Part shown: in pieces, positions 10,013 through 18,781 of the stretch
How the letters are laid out: each line of letters begins with the position of its first letter
How positions within the stretch are numbered: position 1 is the first letter of the stretch
Assembly: GCA_021786295.1 (NCBI GenBank)
Contig: JAJYNO010000020.1
Span: forward strand, 1-59,514
Reading direction: 5' to 3'
From: a bacterium
Lineage (GTDB): Bacteria > Elusimicrobiota > Elusimicrobia > Elusimicrobiales > UBA9959
Length of the DNA stretch: 59,514 bases
Notes under the pieces: generated by a model
Told to the model about the DNA's origin: nothing
What the model saw: only the letters and a program-made list of their open reading frames with translations
Database searches by the model: none
Translations under genes and position numbers: made by a program

Positions 10013-10699
10013 ATGGACGACGCCGCTTTTTTCGACGCCAAGGCCGCCTCTTCCGGGCGCTACAAAGTCTACCCGGATGCCGAATATGCGCGCATCCTCG
10101 CCGCCTGCGGCGTCTCGGACGAGAAGCGCGGCGCCAGGATATTGGACGCCGGCTGCGGTTCGGGGGCGTTCTCGGAACACCTGCTGCGGATGGGGATGAA
10201 AGTTACCGGCATGGACGTCTCCGGCGGTCTTATAGGGCTCGCGCAGGCGGCCCTCCCGGAGGGCAGGTTCCTGACCGGGGACATCTTCAGTACCGGTTTC
10301 CCGGACGCCTCGTTCGACGCGGTCTTCTGCGGAGCTGTACTTCACCACTTCCCGTTCCGCCTGCGCGAGGCGTTCAGGGAGTTCGGCCGCATACTGGTCC
10401 CTGCCGGCAAGGTGTATTATTTCGAGCCGTACGCCCGTTCGCTCAACTCTTTTCTGTGGTACAAGGTGCTTTCCCTGGACAGGACGCCGGGCGAGGCGGC
10501 CCTCAGCCCGAAGCGCCTCGAAGAGGATTTCAGGGCCGAAGGTTTCGGGAAGTTCTCTTACGCCCGCGTCGACAGGGTGGAGAACGTGCAGACGGGGAGC
10601 GCCTCGTCCGCCCGGAACGCCCTGAACGCGGCAAGGCGGTTCGTCAGCCGGAACCTGCTCCCCAACACCTACTTCGCGGGGAGCGCGCAAAGATCATGA
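10013..10699 (+). CDS. Class I SAM-dependent methyltransferase
   Basis: This 228-residue methyltransferase has LDAGCGSGAFSEHL (motif I), VTGMDVSGGLIGLAQ (acidic loop), FDAVFCGAVLHHFP and LVPAGKVYYFEPYA. AGAGGAGG just upstream supports the ATG at 10013. Its stop overlaps the next ATG (ATGA), coupling it to the radical SAM gene. The fold is that of small-molecule or lipid methyltransferases (Methyltransf_11/25). The substrate is not evident; a sugar or lipid carrier of the glycan pathway is inferred from position. Confidence 0.85.
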   Translation: MDDAAFFDAKAASSGRYKVYPDAEYARILAACGVSDEKRGARILDAGCGSGAFSEHLLRMGMKVTGMDVSGGLIGLAQAALPEGRFLTGDIFSTGFPDASFDAVFCGAVLHHFPFRLREAFREFGRILVPAGKVYYFEPYARSLNSFLWYKVLSLDRTPGEAALSPKRLEEDFRAEGFGKFSYARVDRVENVQTGSASSARNALNAARRFVSRNLLPNTYFAGSAQRS

Positions 10700-12216
10700 A
10701 ATTCTTCCTTTTCAACCCGCTCTACTCCTCGCCGGTCGGCAAGGACCAGGAGAAGTATTTCATCCGCTCGGGCTCCCGCTGGCCCCACTCGGGCATTAAA
10801 CGGCGCGGCACCCTGCCCCACTACCTCCCCTTTCCGTTCTTCCTGGCCTACGCGGCGGCCTGGCTGCGGCGCGACGGCTTCGAGGTGTCCGCCTGCGACT
10901 GCGTCGCGCTGGACCTGCCGCTGTCCGGGCTCCTGGCCAGGCTGTCCGGGGAGAAGCCGGACGCGGTCTTCTTCGAGACGGCCACCGCCACCATAAAACG
11001 GGACCTCGCCCTCGCTGCCGGGATAAAAGAGCTGCTGCCGGCCGTCAAGATCGTACTGGGGGGGCCTCACAGCACGGTCTTCCCGGAACAGGTTCTCGCG
11101 GAGAACCCGGCCGTGGATTTCGTGCTCGTCGGCGAATACGAGGAGACCCTGGCCGAGCTGGCCTCAGCGCTCCGCGCCGGCCGGCCGGCGGAGAACGTAA
11201 AAGGCCTGGCCTACCGCTCGCCCGCGGGGCCCGCGAACACGGGCAAACGCCCCCTGATAGAGCCTCTGGACAAACTGCCCCCCCCGGCCTACGACCTCTT
11301 CCCGGCTTCCTGGCGGCCGGACCCGGCCGTCTACTGGGACGGTTTCTGCCAGCACCGCCCGGCGATCCAGATGCACGCCTCCCGCGGCTGCCCGTACCGC
11401 TGCGATTTCTGCCTGTGGAACCAGGTCATGTACTCCAACGGCAGGTACCGCGTCTTCAGCCCGGAGCGCACAGCCGCCGAGATGCTCGAGGCAGTGAAGC
11501 GCTACGGCGCCCGAGAGATCTATTTCGACGACGACGATTTCACGATCGTCGCGGACCACGTGGCCGCGCTCTGCCGCGAGATAAGGAAGCTGGGGCTGCG
11601 GGTCAAGTGGTCCTGCATGGGCGACGCCATCAACCTGACCGAGGGGCTGGTGGGCCTGATGGCGGAGGCCGGCTGCGTCGGCATAAAGTTCGGGGTGGAG
11701 ACCGGCAGCCCCAGGCTGCTTAAGTCCCTGGGCAAGCCGGTGGACCTCGCGAAGGTCTCGCAGGTCGTGCGGTGGTGCGCCGCCCGCGGCGTGAAGACCC
11801 ACGCGACATTCTCTCTCGGCCTCTTCGACGACGACCTGGCCAGCGTGGAGGAGACGCTCTCGTTCATGGAACGCCTCGGCGCGGACACCATCCAGGTGAG
11901 CGTCTGCACGCCTTTCCCGGGCACGCGCTTCTTCGAAAAGGCGGACAAGGCGGGCCTGCTGATGACGCGCGACTGGGAAAAGTACGACGGCAAGGCCTCC
12001 GGAGTGGCCAGGCACCCGTCCCTTGACCTGGACGAGGTGGAGAAGCTGCGGGCGCGCGCGCTGCGCCGCTGGCTGCTGCGGCGGCTGGCCTCCCCCTCCT
12101 GGCTGCTGCGGCAGGCGCGCTATTTCTTCCGAGTCCTGCGCGGGCTTGGCCCCTTCTTCATGTTCGCCCAGCTCCGGGACATCTTCCGCGAGGAACGACT
12201 TCTCTCCGAGGAATGA
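10696..12216 (+). CDS. Radical SAM protein with N-terminal cobalamin-binding-like domain
   Basis: A 506-residue protein. Residues 1-200 look like a B12-binding-type Rossmann domain (FEVSACDCVALDLP, ADAVFFETATAT-like segment, IVLGGPHSTVFPEQV, VDFVLVGEYEETL). The DxHxxG motif of the base-off/His-on mode is not visible. The radical SAM core follows with the cluster cysteines C232, C236 and C239 (RGCPYRCDFC), then YFDDDDFT and KFGVETGSPRLL. The C-terminal 60 residues are Arg/Leu rich. BchE/P-methylase-type enzymes methylate unactivated carbons or rearrange rings. In this context a lipid or sugar modification is plausible. It starts inside the preceding stop codon. Confidence 0.85.
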   Translation: MKFFLFNPLYSSPVGKDQEKYFIRSGSRWPHSGIKRRGTLPHYLPFPFFLAYAAAWLRRDGFEVSACDCVALDLPLSGLLARLSGEKPDAVFFETATATIKRDLALAAGIKELLPAVKIVLGGPHSTVFPEQVLAENPAVDFVLVGEYEETLAELASALRAGRPAENVKGLAYRSPAGPANTGKRPLIEPLDKLPPPAYDLFPASWRPDPAVYWDGFCQHRPAIQMHASRGCPYRCDFCLWNQVMYSNGRYRVFSPERTAAEMLEAVKRYGAREIYFDDDDFTIVADHVAALCREIRKLGLRVKWSCMGDAINLTEGLVGLMAEAGCVGIKFGVETGSPRLLKSLGKPVDLAKVSQVVRWCAARGVKTHATFSLGLFDDDLASVEETLSFMERLGADTIQVSVCTPFPGTRFFEKADKAGLLMTRDWEKYDGKASGVARHPSLDLDEVEKLRARALRRWLLRRLASPSWLLRQARYFFRVLRGLGPFFMFAQLRDIFREERLLSEE

Positions 12217-12217
12217 G

Positions 12218-13351
12218 ATGCGGGTCATAGTCTCCACGCACGATTCGCTGGCGCCCGTCAAGGGCGGCGGCGCCCTGCGCACCATAAAATGCGCCGCAGA
12301 GTTCAAGAAGCGCGGGCACGACGTCATCATCATAGCCCCTACGGACGGCATCGGCGAGGTGGAAGGGATCAAGACTCACTGGCTGCACGCGCCGCGAAAG
12401 CAGCGTTCGCAGCTCCTTTCGTCGCTCAAGTTCAACGTGCGCCTGCTGCGCAAGTTCCTGCAGTTCGCGCGTCATACCGACCTCTTCTTCGTGCACAACA
12501 CGATAGCTGCCGCCACCCTGCCGTTCCTGCGCCTGTTCTTCGGGTTCCGCTTCGCGCTGGACATCACCGACGTCCATGCGGAATACCTGGCGGCCGCGGA
12601 CCGGAACCTTTTCGAGCGCCTCATGACGCCGCTCATGCTGCGGACGGAATACTGGATCATCAACAGCGCCGACGCGGTGGTGGTGGTCACGGAGGCGATG
12701 CGCGCCCTGCTCGTCTCGAAAGGCATCCCGTCCGGAAAGATATCCGTCGTCTACGACGCGGCCGAGACGGACCAGATCTCCCCGGCAAAGGACCCAGGGG
12801 CCGAGAAGGCCGTGCTGCACCTGGGGACCGTGGACCGCCAGCACGGCGTGGACGTCTTCATCAGGGCTATCCCAGGCGTGGCGCGGAGACACCCGGAGGC
12901 CCGCTTCCTGGTGGTGGGCGGAGGCCGGGAACTGCCCAGCGTCGCGGCCCTGGCGCGGAAGCTGGGAGTGGAGGACCGGTGCCATTTCACTGACTATCTG
13001 CCGTGCGACAAGGCCCGCCTCTACATGCGCGCGGCCGCCATAGGCGTCATCCCGCGCCTGGACACGCTTCCGAACCGCATAGTCACCACGCTGAAGATCT
13101 ACGAATATTGGGCGGGAGGCCTGGCCACGGTCTCCTCGCGCATGGCGGGCATAGCCGAGATAGCCGAGGACGGGCGGGACATACTTTTCTTCCCCGCGGG
13201 GGACGCGCGCGCCATGGAGGACGCCCTCTGCCGCCTGCTGGAGGACGGAGCGCTGCGGGCCAGGATAGCCGCCGGCGGCCTCGAGACCGTGAAAAAGTAC
13301 ACCTGGGCCCAGGCCGCCCCCAGGATAGTGGACATCGCTCTCGAACAATGA
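12218..13351 (+). CDS. GT4-family glycosyltransferase
   Basis: A 377-residue GT-B glycosyltransferase. The N-terminal domain begins MRVIVSTHDSLAPVKGGGALR, a Gly-rich acceptor-side loop, and the C-terminal domain has VLHLGTVDRQHGVDVFIRA, RFLVVGGGREL and DYLPCDKARLYMRAA. The EX7E-like nucleotide-sugar segment is EYWAGGLATVSSRMAGIAE. The ATG lies one nt after the previous TGA; longer in-frame extensions fall inside the radical SAM gene. It is predicted to be a cytoplasmic retaining transferase that extends a lipid-linked oligosaccharide. Sugar specificity is unknown. Confidence 0.87.
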   Translation: MRVIVSTHDSLAPVKGGGALRTIKCAAEFKKRGHDVIIIAPTDGIGEVEGIKTHWLHAPRKQRSQLLSSLKFNVRLLRKFLQFARHTDLFFVHNTIAAATLPFLRLFFGFRFALDITDVHAEYLAAADRNLFERLMTPLMLRTEYWIINSADAVVVVTEAMRALLVSKGIPSGKISVVYDAAETDQISPAKDPGAEKAVLHLGTVDRQHGVDVFIRAIPGVARRHPEARFLVVGGGRELPSVAALARKLGVEDRCHFTDYLPCDKARLYMRAAAIGVIPRLDTLPNRIVTTLKIYEYWAGGLATVSSRMAGIAEIAEDGRDILFFPAGDARAMEDALCRLLEDGALRARIAAGGLETVKKYTWAQAAPRIVDIALEQ

Positions 13352-14595
13352 CCAGTTTCAGAAAGTATTTCGTCCCGGCGGCGCTTGCGGCCTCCTTCCT
13401 TGTCAGGGCGGCTTACGCCGCGCACTCCGGCCGGGCCCTTATCTACCCGGACGAACTGGCCTATGACGGCGCCGCCGCCCAGATGCTGTCGGCGAGCTCG
13501 TGGAGCGGGCTGTTCCACAACAGGGAACCGCTCTATTCGCTTCTCCTCTGGCTGATCTACCTGCCGGCCGGCCCCTCCCATATCGCGGTCAAGCTGTTCC
13601 AGGCCGCCCTGTCAACGCTGTCCGCGTACCTGCTTTACCGTACGGCCTCGGGGCTTTTCGGGCGGGGCCCGGGCAGGATGGCCCTCCTCCTCCTCGCCTT
13701 CTACCCTTTCTCCGTCTTTTACGACGCGCGCCTTCTCCGGGAAAGCCTGCTGGTGTTCCTGACCGCCGCCTCGCTCTACTTCGCCCTCAAGCCTCCCGGC
13801 ACCGCCGCTACCGCGGCGGCCTCGGCGGCGGCGGGCATAGGGGCCCTGGCCAAGGTCGTCTTCGTCTATTACTGGGCGCTTTTCATGGCGGCGGGCCTGC
13901 TGCTGCGGCGCATAAGGCCGGCTGCGGCGCTCGCGGGAACGGCGGCCCTGCTGGCGGTACTTTCGCCGCTCCTCGTACACAACTACCGGAGCACCGGCTC
14001 GTTCTTCCTTACCAGGGGGCAGATGTTCAACCTTTATACCCCGCTGGTGGCGCCGCGCAGGCTGCTCGGCACCCCTGAAGAGAACGCCTACATGGCCGCC
14101 GACCGCGTCTTCGCCGCAGGCATGGCGCTGCCGGAGGCCGAACGCGACGCCTATTTCAAGGCGAAGGTTCTGGAGCAGGCCAGGACCCGCCCGTGGAACT
14201 TCGCGAAGCGCACGGCCTGGCGCTTTTTCAAGCTCTGGCGCCTCTATCCGCACCGAGGCATAGATTACGCCGCGGGCAGCTGGACGCTGCTGACCGCGAT
14301 CAGCCTGCTCAGCGACGGCTGGCTGATACCGCTCGGCTTCTGGGGAGTCTTCGCCCTGCGGCGCCGCCTGCGCGAGCTCTATCCGGCGTACGCCTATCTG
14401 GCGTCCATGACCGCCATCTACTCCCTCTCCTGGAGCCAGATACGCTATCGCCTGCCCATGATGCCGGTGCTGATGCTGTTCGCCGCGCCGCTGCTGGCGA
14501 AGGCCGCGGCGCGGGCGGGGCTGGGTTTCTTCGCAGAAGACCCCGAGGGCACCCAGGGCCGGCTCTCCGGCCGGGCGGGAGCGCGGATAATATGA
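13348..14595 (+). CDS. GT-C (GT39/ArnT-like) membrane glycosyltransferase
   Basis: A 415-residue integral membrane protein with about nine to ten hydrophobic segments, starting at the ATG that overlaps the previous stop. The first periplasmic loop holds YPDELAYDGAAAQM, with the acidic pair at residues 35-36 expected for GT39/PMT_2 enzymes, followed by NREPLYSLLLWLIY. No large soluble domain is present. It presumably transfers a sugar from a polyprenyl phosphate in the periplasm and closes this first operon segment. Confidence 0.75.
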   Translation: MTSFRKYFVPAALAASFLVRAAYAAHSGRALIYPDELAYDGAAAQMLSASSWSGLFHNREPLYSLLLWLIYLPAGPSHIAVKLFQAALSTLSAYLLYRTASGLFGRGPGRMALLLLAFYPFSVFYDARLLRESLLVFLTAASLYFALKPPGTAATAAASAAAGIGALAKVVFVYYWALFMAAGLLLRRIRPAAALAGTAALLAVLSPLLVHNYRSTGSFFLTRGQMFNLYTPLVAPRRLLGTPEENAYMAADRVFAAGMALPEAERDAYFKAKVLEQARTRPWNFAKRTAWRFFKLWRLYPHRGIDYAAGSWTLLTAISLLSDGWLIPLGFWGVFALRRRLRELYPAYAYLASMTAIYSLSWSQIRYRLPMMPVLMLFAAPLLAKAAARAGLGFFAEDPEGTQGRLSGRAGARII

Positions 14596-14690
14596 CTAGA
14601 CCTTATCAGTCCCTAATTCATAAAATTTCCTGAAACCGGCCCCGCGCGGGCGCCGGCCGCAGAGCGGAAGATATCGTCGAGGAACACCCC
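14596..14690 (+). promoter_or_regulatory. Intergenic leader with candidate promoter and GC hairpin
   Basis: An AT-rich patch (TAAAAT at 14621-14626) is followed by a GC-rich inverted repeat (CCGGC about 14636-14640 with GCCGG about 14652-14656). GAGGAA at 14679-14684 is the ribosome-binding site for the ATG at 14691. The base composition change suggests a new transcription start between the two glycan operon segments. No convincing -35 was found. Confidence 0.35.
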
Positions 14691-15695
14691 ATGAAGAACA
14701 AAGTGCTGGTTACCGGAGGAGCCGGGTTCATCGGCTCGCACGTGGCGGACGAGCTCGTAGCCGCGGGACGCGACGTGATAGTGCTCGACGACCTCAGCGG
14801 GGGCTTCAGGGAGAACGTGAACCCGAAGGCGCGCTTCGTCAAGGGCAGCGTCGCCGACGCTAAACTGGTGAACGCCATCTTCAAGCGTTACAAGATAGAG
14901 CACGTCTACCACCTGGCGGCCTACGCGGCCGAGGGACTGAGCCATTTCATCCGCAGGTTCAACTACGAGAACAACCTGCTGGGCAGCATCAACCTGATAA
15001 ACGCCTCGGTCAACCACGGCGTGAAGTGCTTCGTCTTCACCTCCTCCATAGCGGTCTACGGCAGGAACCAGCTGCCGATGCGCGAGGACCTGACCCCCAG
15101 CCCGGAAGACCCGTACGGCATCTCCAAGCTGGCAGTCGAGCAGGACCTGGAAGCCGCGCACCGCATGTTCGGCCTGGACTACGTCGTTTTCCGCCCGCAC
15201 AACGTCTACGGCGAGCGCCAGAACATCGGCGACAGGTACCGCAACGTGCTGGGCATCTTCATGAACGAGATCATGCAGGGCCATAAGCTCACGGTGTTCG
15301 GCGACGGCCGCCAGACCAGGTCGTTCAGTTATATCAAGGACGTCGCGCCCCTCATCGCCAAAGCGCCCTCCGTCAAGAAGGCCTACAACCAGGTCTTCAA
15401 CATCGGAGCGGACAAGCCCTACACCGTCAACGCGCTGGCGAAGGTGATCTGCAGGGAGATGGGAGTGAAGCCGGAGCTGGCGCACCTGCCGGCCCGCAAC
15501 GAGGTGGTGCACGCCTACGCCGACCATTCAAAGGTGGAGAGGGTCTTCAAGTACAAGGCCCGTTACGACCTGCCCGAGGGAGTGGCCCGCATGGCCGCCT
15601 GGGCCAGGAAGGCCGGCAGCCGCAGGAGCGGCGCGTTCTCCGGGATAGAAGTTAAGAAGAACATGCCTCCCAGCTGGGCCGCCGTCGCGCGCTGA
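14691..15695 (+). CDS. NAD-dependent epimerase, UDP-glucose 4-epimerase-like SDR
   Basis: A 334-residue extended SDR with GGAGFIGSHVADEL (NAD binding), LDDLSGG, HLAAYAAEGLS, the catalytic Ser in TSSIAVYG, DPYGISKLAVEQ (YxxxK) and FRPHNVYGERQNIGDRYRN. The GDGRQTRSFSYIKDV motif is typical of UDP-hexose 4-epimerases and relatives. The C-terminus carries an extra basic Ser/Arg-rich tail after about residue 300. The most likely reaction is C4 epimerisation of a UDP-sugar (glucose/galactose or their uronic or N-acetyl forms). The following gene, resembling galactopyranose mutase, fits use of a galacto-configured product. Confidence 0.85.
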   Translation: MKNKVLVTGGAGFIGSHVADELVAAGRDVIVLDDLSGGFRENVNPKARFVKGSVADAKLVNAIFKRYKIEHVYHLAAYAAEGLSHFIRRFNYENNLLGSINLINASVNHGVKCFVFTSSIAVYGRNQLPMREDLTPSPEDPYGISKLAVEQDLEAAHRMFGLDYVVFRPHNVYGERQNIGDRYRNVLGIFMNEIMQGHKLTVFGDGRQTRSFSYIKDVAPLIAKAPSVKKAYNQVFNIGADKPYTVNALAKVICREMGVKPELAHLPARNEVVHAYADHSKVERVFKYKARYDLPEGVARMAAWARKAGSRRSGAFSGIEVKKNMPPSWAAVAR

Positions 15696-15702
15696 GGACT
15701 CG

Positions 15703-17007
15703 ATGCTGAAGACCGACGTTCTGATAATCGGCGGCGGGCTGGCCGGACTTTCGGCCGGCATGGCGCTGGAGGGCAGGAAGGACTACCTGATAGCCGAGCG
15801 GGAAAACCGCCCTGGCGGGCTGGCCGCCACCATAAAGAAAGGCGGCTACCATTTCGACTACTCCGGCCACCTGCTGCACCTGCGCTGGCCGGAGACGACC
15901 AGGCTCATACTGGGCGCGCTGAAAGGCAACGTCCGCCGCATGAAGCGCGACGCGCGCGTCTACGCCCACGGGCGGTGGACCCCGTACCCCTTCCAGGCCA
16001 ACCTGTCAGGCATGCCGGACGGGGTGAGGGCCGAATGCGTCAGCGGCTTTTTGAAGGCCTGGCGCCACGGCGGCCCCGCTGCCGGGGACGGCGGCGAGGT
16101 CTTCACCCGCTGGACGCGCCGCGTCTTCGGGGACGGCATCTCGCGCCATTTCATGCTGCCGTACAACGCCAAGCTCTGGCAGTACCCGCTGTCCCGGCTC
16201 ACCACCGAGTGGTGCGCCCCTTTCGTTCCGGTGCCGAAGCCGGAGGACGTAATAGCCGGGGCCTACGGCGGTAAGCTGGCGGCCCTCGGCTACAACGCCG
16301 TCTTCCACTACCCGCGCGAAGGCGGCATAGGGGCGCTGCCCAACGCCTTCGCGCGCCGCCTGCGCGGCCTGCGGCTGGGGCTGGAGGTGGAGAGCGTAAA
16401 CCTGAAGAAAAGAGTGGCCATGGTGCGGCATTTCGGCCCGGTCCATTTCAGGCGCCTGATAAACACCTCCCCGCTGCCGTCCCTCGTCGCGATGGCCGAG
16501 GACGCCCCCGCGCAGGTGAGGCGGGCCGCCGCGCGCCTGCGCCACAACGCGGTCTACGTGCTCAACCTCGGCGTCTCCGGCGCGGCTTCTCCTATGCACT
16601 GGGGCTACTTCCCGGGCGAGGAGTTCCCGTTCTACCGTGCGGGCATAGCCACTAATTTCTCGCCGGCCCTGGCCCCGCGCGGGCGGGCCTCCTTCTACAT
16701 CGAGACGGCCGTCCCAGGCGGAGCCCTTGACCTGGCCTCCGCCGAGGCGGGGATCCTGCGCGGACTCAAGGCCTGCGGTCTCATAGGCTCGGCCTCGCAG
16801 GCGGAGGAAAGGCTCTGGCTGAAGATCCCCTGCGCCTACGTCGTCTACAACAAGGAACGAACGGAGGCCCTGCCCGGGATCTTCTCCTGGCTGAAGGCGC
16901 GCGGGGCCTTCTCGATAGGCCGCTACGGCTCCTGGAAGTACTCCTTCATGGAGGAGAGCGTCAGGGAAGGGCTTGGCGCCGCCGGCGACATACTGCGCGG
17001 CCGCTGA
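15703..17007 (+). CDS. FAD-dependent UDP-galactopyranose-mutase/protoporphyrinogen-oxidase-like protein
   Basis: A 434-residue flavoprotein with N-terminal IIGGGLAGLSAGMAL (FAD dinucleotide fold), ERENRPGGLAATI and GGYHFDYSGHLLHLR, features shared by UDP-galactopyranose mutases and amine-oxidase-like proteins. Further on, HFMLPYNAKLWQYPLSRL and the C-terminal FSIGRYGSWKYSFMEESVREG resemble the family found in polysaccharide loci, where the GRYG..Y segment binds FAD. The start is 7 nt after the epimerase stop. It may make a furanose sugar nucleotide or act on another sugar nucleotide or lipid; the sequence alone does not decide. Confidence 0.75.
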   Translation: MLKTDVLIIGGGLAGLSAGMALEGRKDYLIAERENRPGGLAATIKKGGYHFDYSGHLLHLRWPETTRLILGALKGNVRRMKRDARVYAHGRWTPYPFQANLSGMPDGVRAECVSGFLKAWRHGGPAAGDGGEVFTRWTRRVFGDGISRHFMLPYNAKLWQYPLSRLTTEWCAPFVPVPKPEDVIAGAYGGKLAALGYNAVFHYPREGGIGALPNAFARRLRGLRLGLEVESVNLKKRVAMVRHFGPVHFRRLINTSPLPSLVAMAEDAPAQVRRAAARLRHNAVYVLNLGVSGAASPMHWGYFPGEEFPFYRAGIATNFSPALAPRGRASFYIETAVPGGALDLASAEAGILRGLKACGLIGSASQAEERLWLKIPCAYVVYNKERTEALPGIFSWLKARGAFSIGRYGSWKYSFMEESVREGLGAAGDILRGR

Positions 17008-17025
17008 CCGGCCCCCGCCCGTTCC

Positions 17026-17883
17026 ATGTCCCACCCTCAGCCGAGATTCCTCCGCCGTCGCCCGCTGGCAGGCAGGGAACTGCCGCTGCTGGCGGCCCTG
17101 TTCCTCTCCCTGGCGCTGGCGACCGCCGGCTACGTGCTTTGGCTGCCGGACGTCTCGGTCCTCAGGACCAAGAACCCCGAGATCACGTCCTACATGCTGC
17201 TCAGCGAACTGCGGGACAGGGCCGAGGGCCGGAAGTTCCGGCGTCTGATGCTCTGGAGGAGCCTCGACCGTATCTCCCCCAACCTGCGCAACGCCGTGGT
17301 GGCCTCCGAGGACGACAATTTCTACCAGCACTCCGGCATAGACTGGGACAGCACGCTCGAAGCCCTGCGCACGGACTGGGAGGAGAAGAGGCTGGCCAGG
17401 GGCGGCAGCACCATCACCCAGCAGCTGGCCCGCAACCTCTATCTTTCTCCCTCCAAGAACCCTTTCCGCAAGCTCAAGGAGATGCTGATAGCCAAGCGCC
17501 TGGAGCAGGAGCTGGGCAAACGCCGCATACTGGAGCTGTATCTCAACGTCGTGGAATGGGGCCGGGGGATCTACGGGGCCGAGGCCGCGGCCAGGACCTA
17601 TTTCGGCAAGCCGGCCGCCGACCTCACTCCTGAAGAGGCGGCCGCTCTGGCGGCGGTTCTGCCCAGCCCGCGCCGCTACAACCCGGTGGGCCGGACCCGC
17701 TTCATGGAGCGCCAGAAGGCGCGCATCATCTCGCGCATGGAGCAGGACGGGTACCTGCCCGAGGACTACGGGGAATGGCCGGACGGGGAGGACGCGGCCT
17801 CCGGCGGCACCGTCCCCGGCCCGGCCCCGGCGCCAGAACAGGACTCCGGGACATACGCGGCTCCGGCCGCGGGCTCCCGCTAA
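17026..17883 (+). CDS. mtgA: Monofunctional biosynthetic peptidoglycan transglycosylase
   Basis: A 285-residue GT51 enzyme. One N-terminal membrane anchor (about residues 19-40) is followed by the GT51 domain with the catalytic Glu95 in VASEDDNFYQHSGID. The other GT51 blocks are RGGSTITQQLARNLYLS, KRRILELYLNVVEWG and AEAAARTYFGKPA. No transpeptidase domain follows, only a Pro/Ala-rich tail of about 40 residues, so it polymerises lipid II without cross-linking. It is the last + strand gene of the glycan region and converges on dapA, another wall gene, with a 13-nt gap. Confidence 0.93.
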   Translation: MSHPQPRFLRRRPLAGRELPLLAALFLSLALATAGYVLWLPDVSVLRTKNPEITSYMLLSELRDRAEGRKFRRLMLWRSLDRISPNLRNAVVASEDDNFYQHSGIDWDSTLEALRTDWEEKRLARGGSTITQQLARNLYLSPSKNPFRKLKEMLIAKRLEQELGKRRILELYLNVVEWGRGIYGAEAAARTYFGKPAADLTPEEAAALAAVLPSPRRYNPVGRTRFMERQKARIISRMEQDGYLPEDYGEWPDGEDAASGGTVPGPAPAPEQDSGTYAAPAAGSR

Positions 17884-17896
17884 AGCTCCGCTCCGG

Positions 17897-18781
17897 CTAG
17901 ACCTCCAGGCCGGCCGCCGTCATCGCCTTCTCAAGCGCCTCGCGGTTCTTCTCCGTAAGCGGGGTCAGCGGCAGGCGCGGCTCTGGGCGGCACAGGCCCA
18001 GCAGCGACACCCCGTACTTGACCGGGATCGGGTTGGTCTCGCAGAACAGGGCCTTGACCAGAGGGAACAAGCGGTGGTGCAGCTCGGCGGCACCGCTCAC
18101 GTCGCCCTGCAGGAAAAGCTCGCACATCCGAGCCGTCTCCGCGGGCGCCACGTTGGAGACCACCGAGATCACGCCGCGCGCCCCTACCGACATCATCGGC
18201 AGGGTCAAAGAATCGTCCCCGCTCATCACCGCGAAATCGGGGTCGGCCCCGTTGATCAGCTCGCTGACCTGGTCCAGGCTGCCGGAAGCCTCCTTGATCC
18301 CCACGATGTGGGAGAACCTCCGGCGCAGGCCCAGGACAGTGGCCGGCAGCATGTTGACTCCGGTACGGCCCGGGATGTTGTAGAGGACCACCGGCAGGCG
18401 GGTCGCCTTGGCCAGCTCCGAAAAATGCGCGGCCAGCCCGTCCTGCGTGGGCTTGTTATAGTACGGCACTATCGCCAGCAGGCCGTCCACTCCGAGCGCC
18501 GAGACTTTCTTCACCATCTCGACAGACCTGGACGTGGAATTGGTGCCCGCTCCGGGCACCACCGGCACCCTGCCCCTGGCGGCCTTCACGGCCGTCCTTA
18601 TGACGGCCAGATATTCCTCCTGCGAGAGCGTGGCCGCCTCGCCGGTGGAGCCGCACGGCACGATGCCGGCTACGCCGTTCCCCGCCTGGAACTCGACTAT
18701 CTTCCTGAAAGCTTCCAGGTCCGGCTTCCCGTTCCTGAAAGGCGTGACGACGGCGGTAAAGCAGCCTTTGAGTTTCAGCAT
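17897..18781 (-). CDS. dapA: 4-hydroxy-tetrahydrodipicolinate synthase
   Basis: The protein has 294 residues, the usual DapA length. It has the substrate-binding GSTGE at 44-48, PYYNKPTQ at 106-113, the catalytic Tyr134 in YNIPGRTG and the Schiff-base Lys163 in GIKEASG. It condenses pyruvate with aspartate semialdehyde in the lysine/diaminopimelate pathway. It overlaps dapF, its upstream neighbour in transcription, by 7 nt, so the two are co-expressed. Together they indicate meso-diaminopimelate in the peptidoglycan. Confidence 0.96.
   Translation of the reverse strand: MLKLKGCFTAVVTPFRNGKPDLEAFRKIVEFQAGNGVAGIVPCGSTGEAATLSQEEYLAVIRTAVKAARGRVPVVPGAGTNSTSRSVEMVKKVSALGVDGLLAIVPYYNKPTQDGLAAHFSELAKATRLPVVLYNIPGRTGVNMLPATVLGLRRRFSHIVGIKEASGSLDQVSELINGADPDFAVMSGDDSLTLPMMSVGARGVISVVSNVAPAETARMCELFLQGDVSGAAELHHRLFPLVKALFCETNPIPVKYGVSLLGLCRPEPRLPLTPLTEKNREALEKAMTAAGLEV

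Noticed and set aside
9987..10199. Short open frame overlapping the methyltransferase start at 10013
   Set aside because: Proline-rich shadow in another frame; the methyltransferase with AGAGGAGG and clear SAM motifs takes the region.
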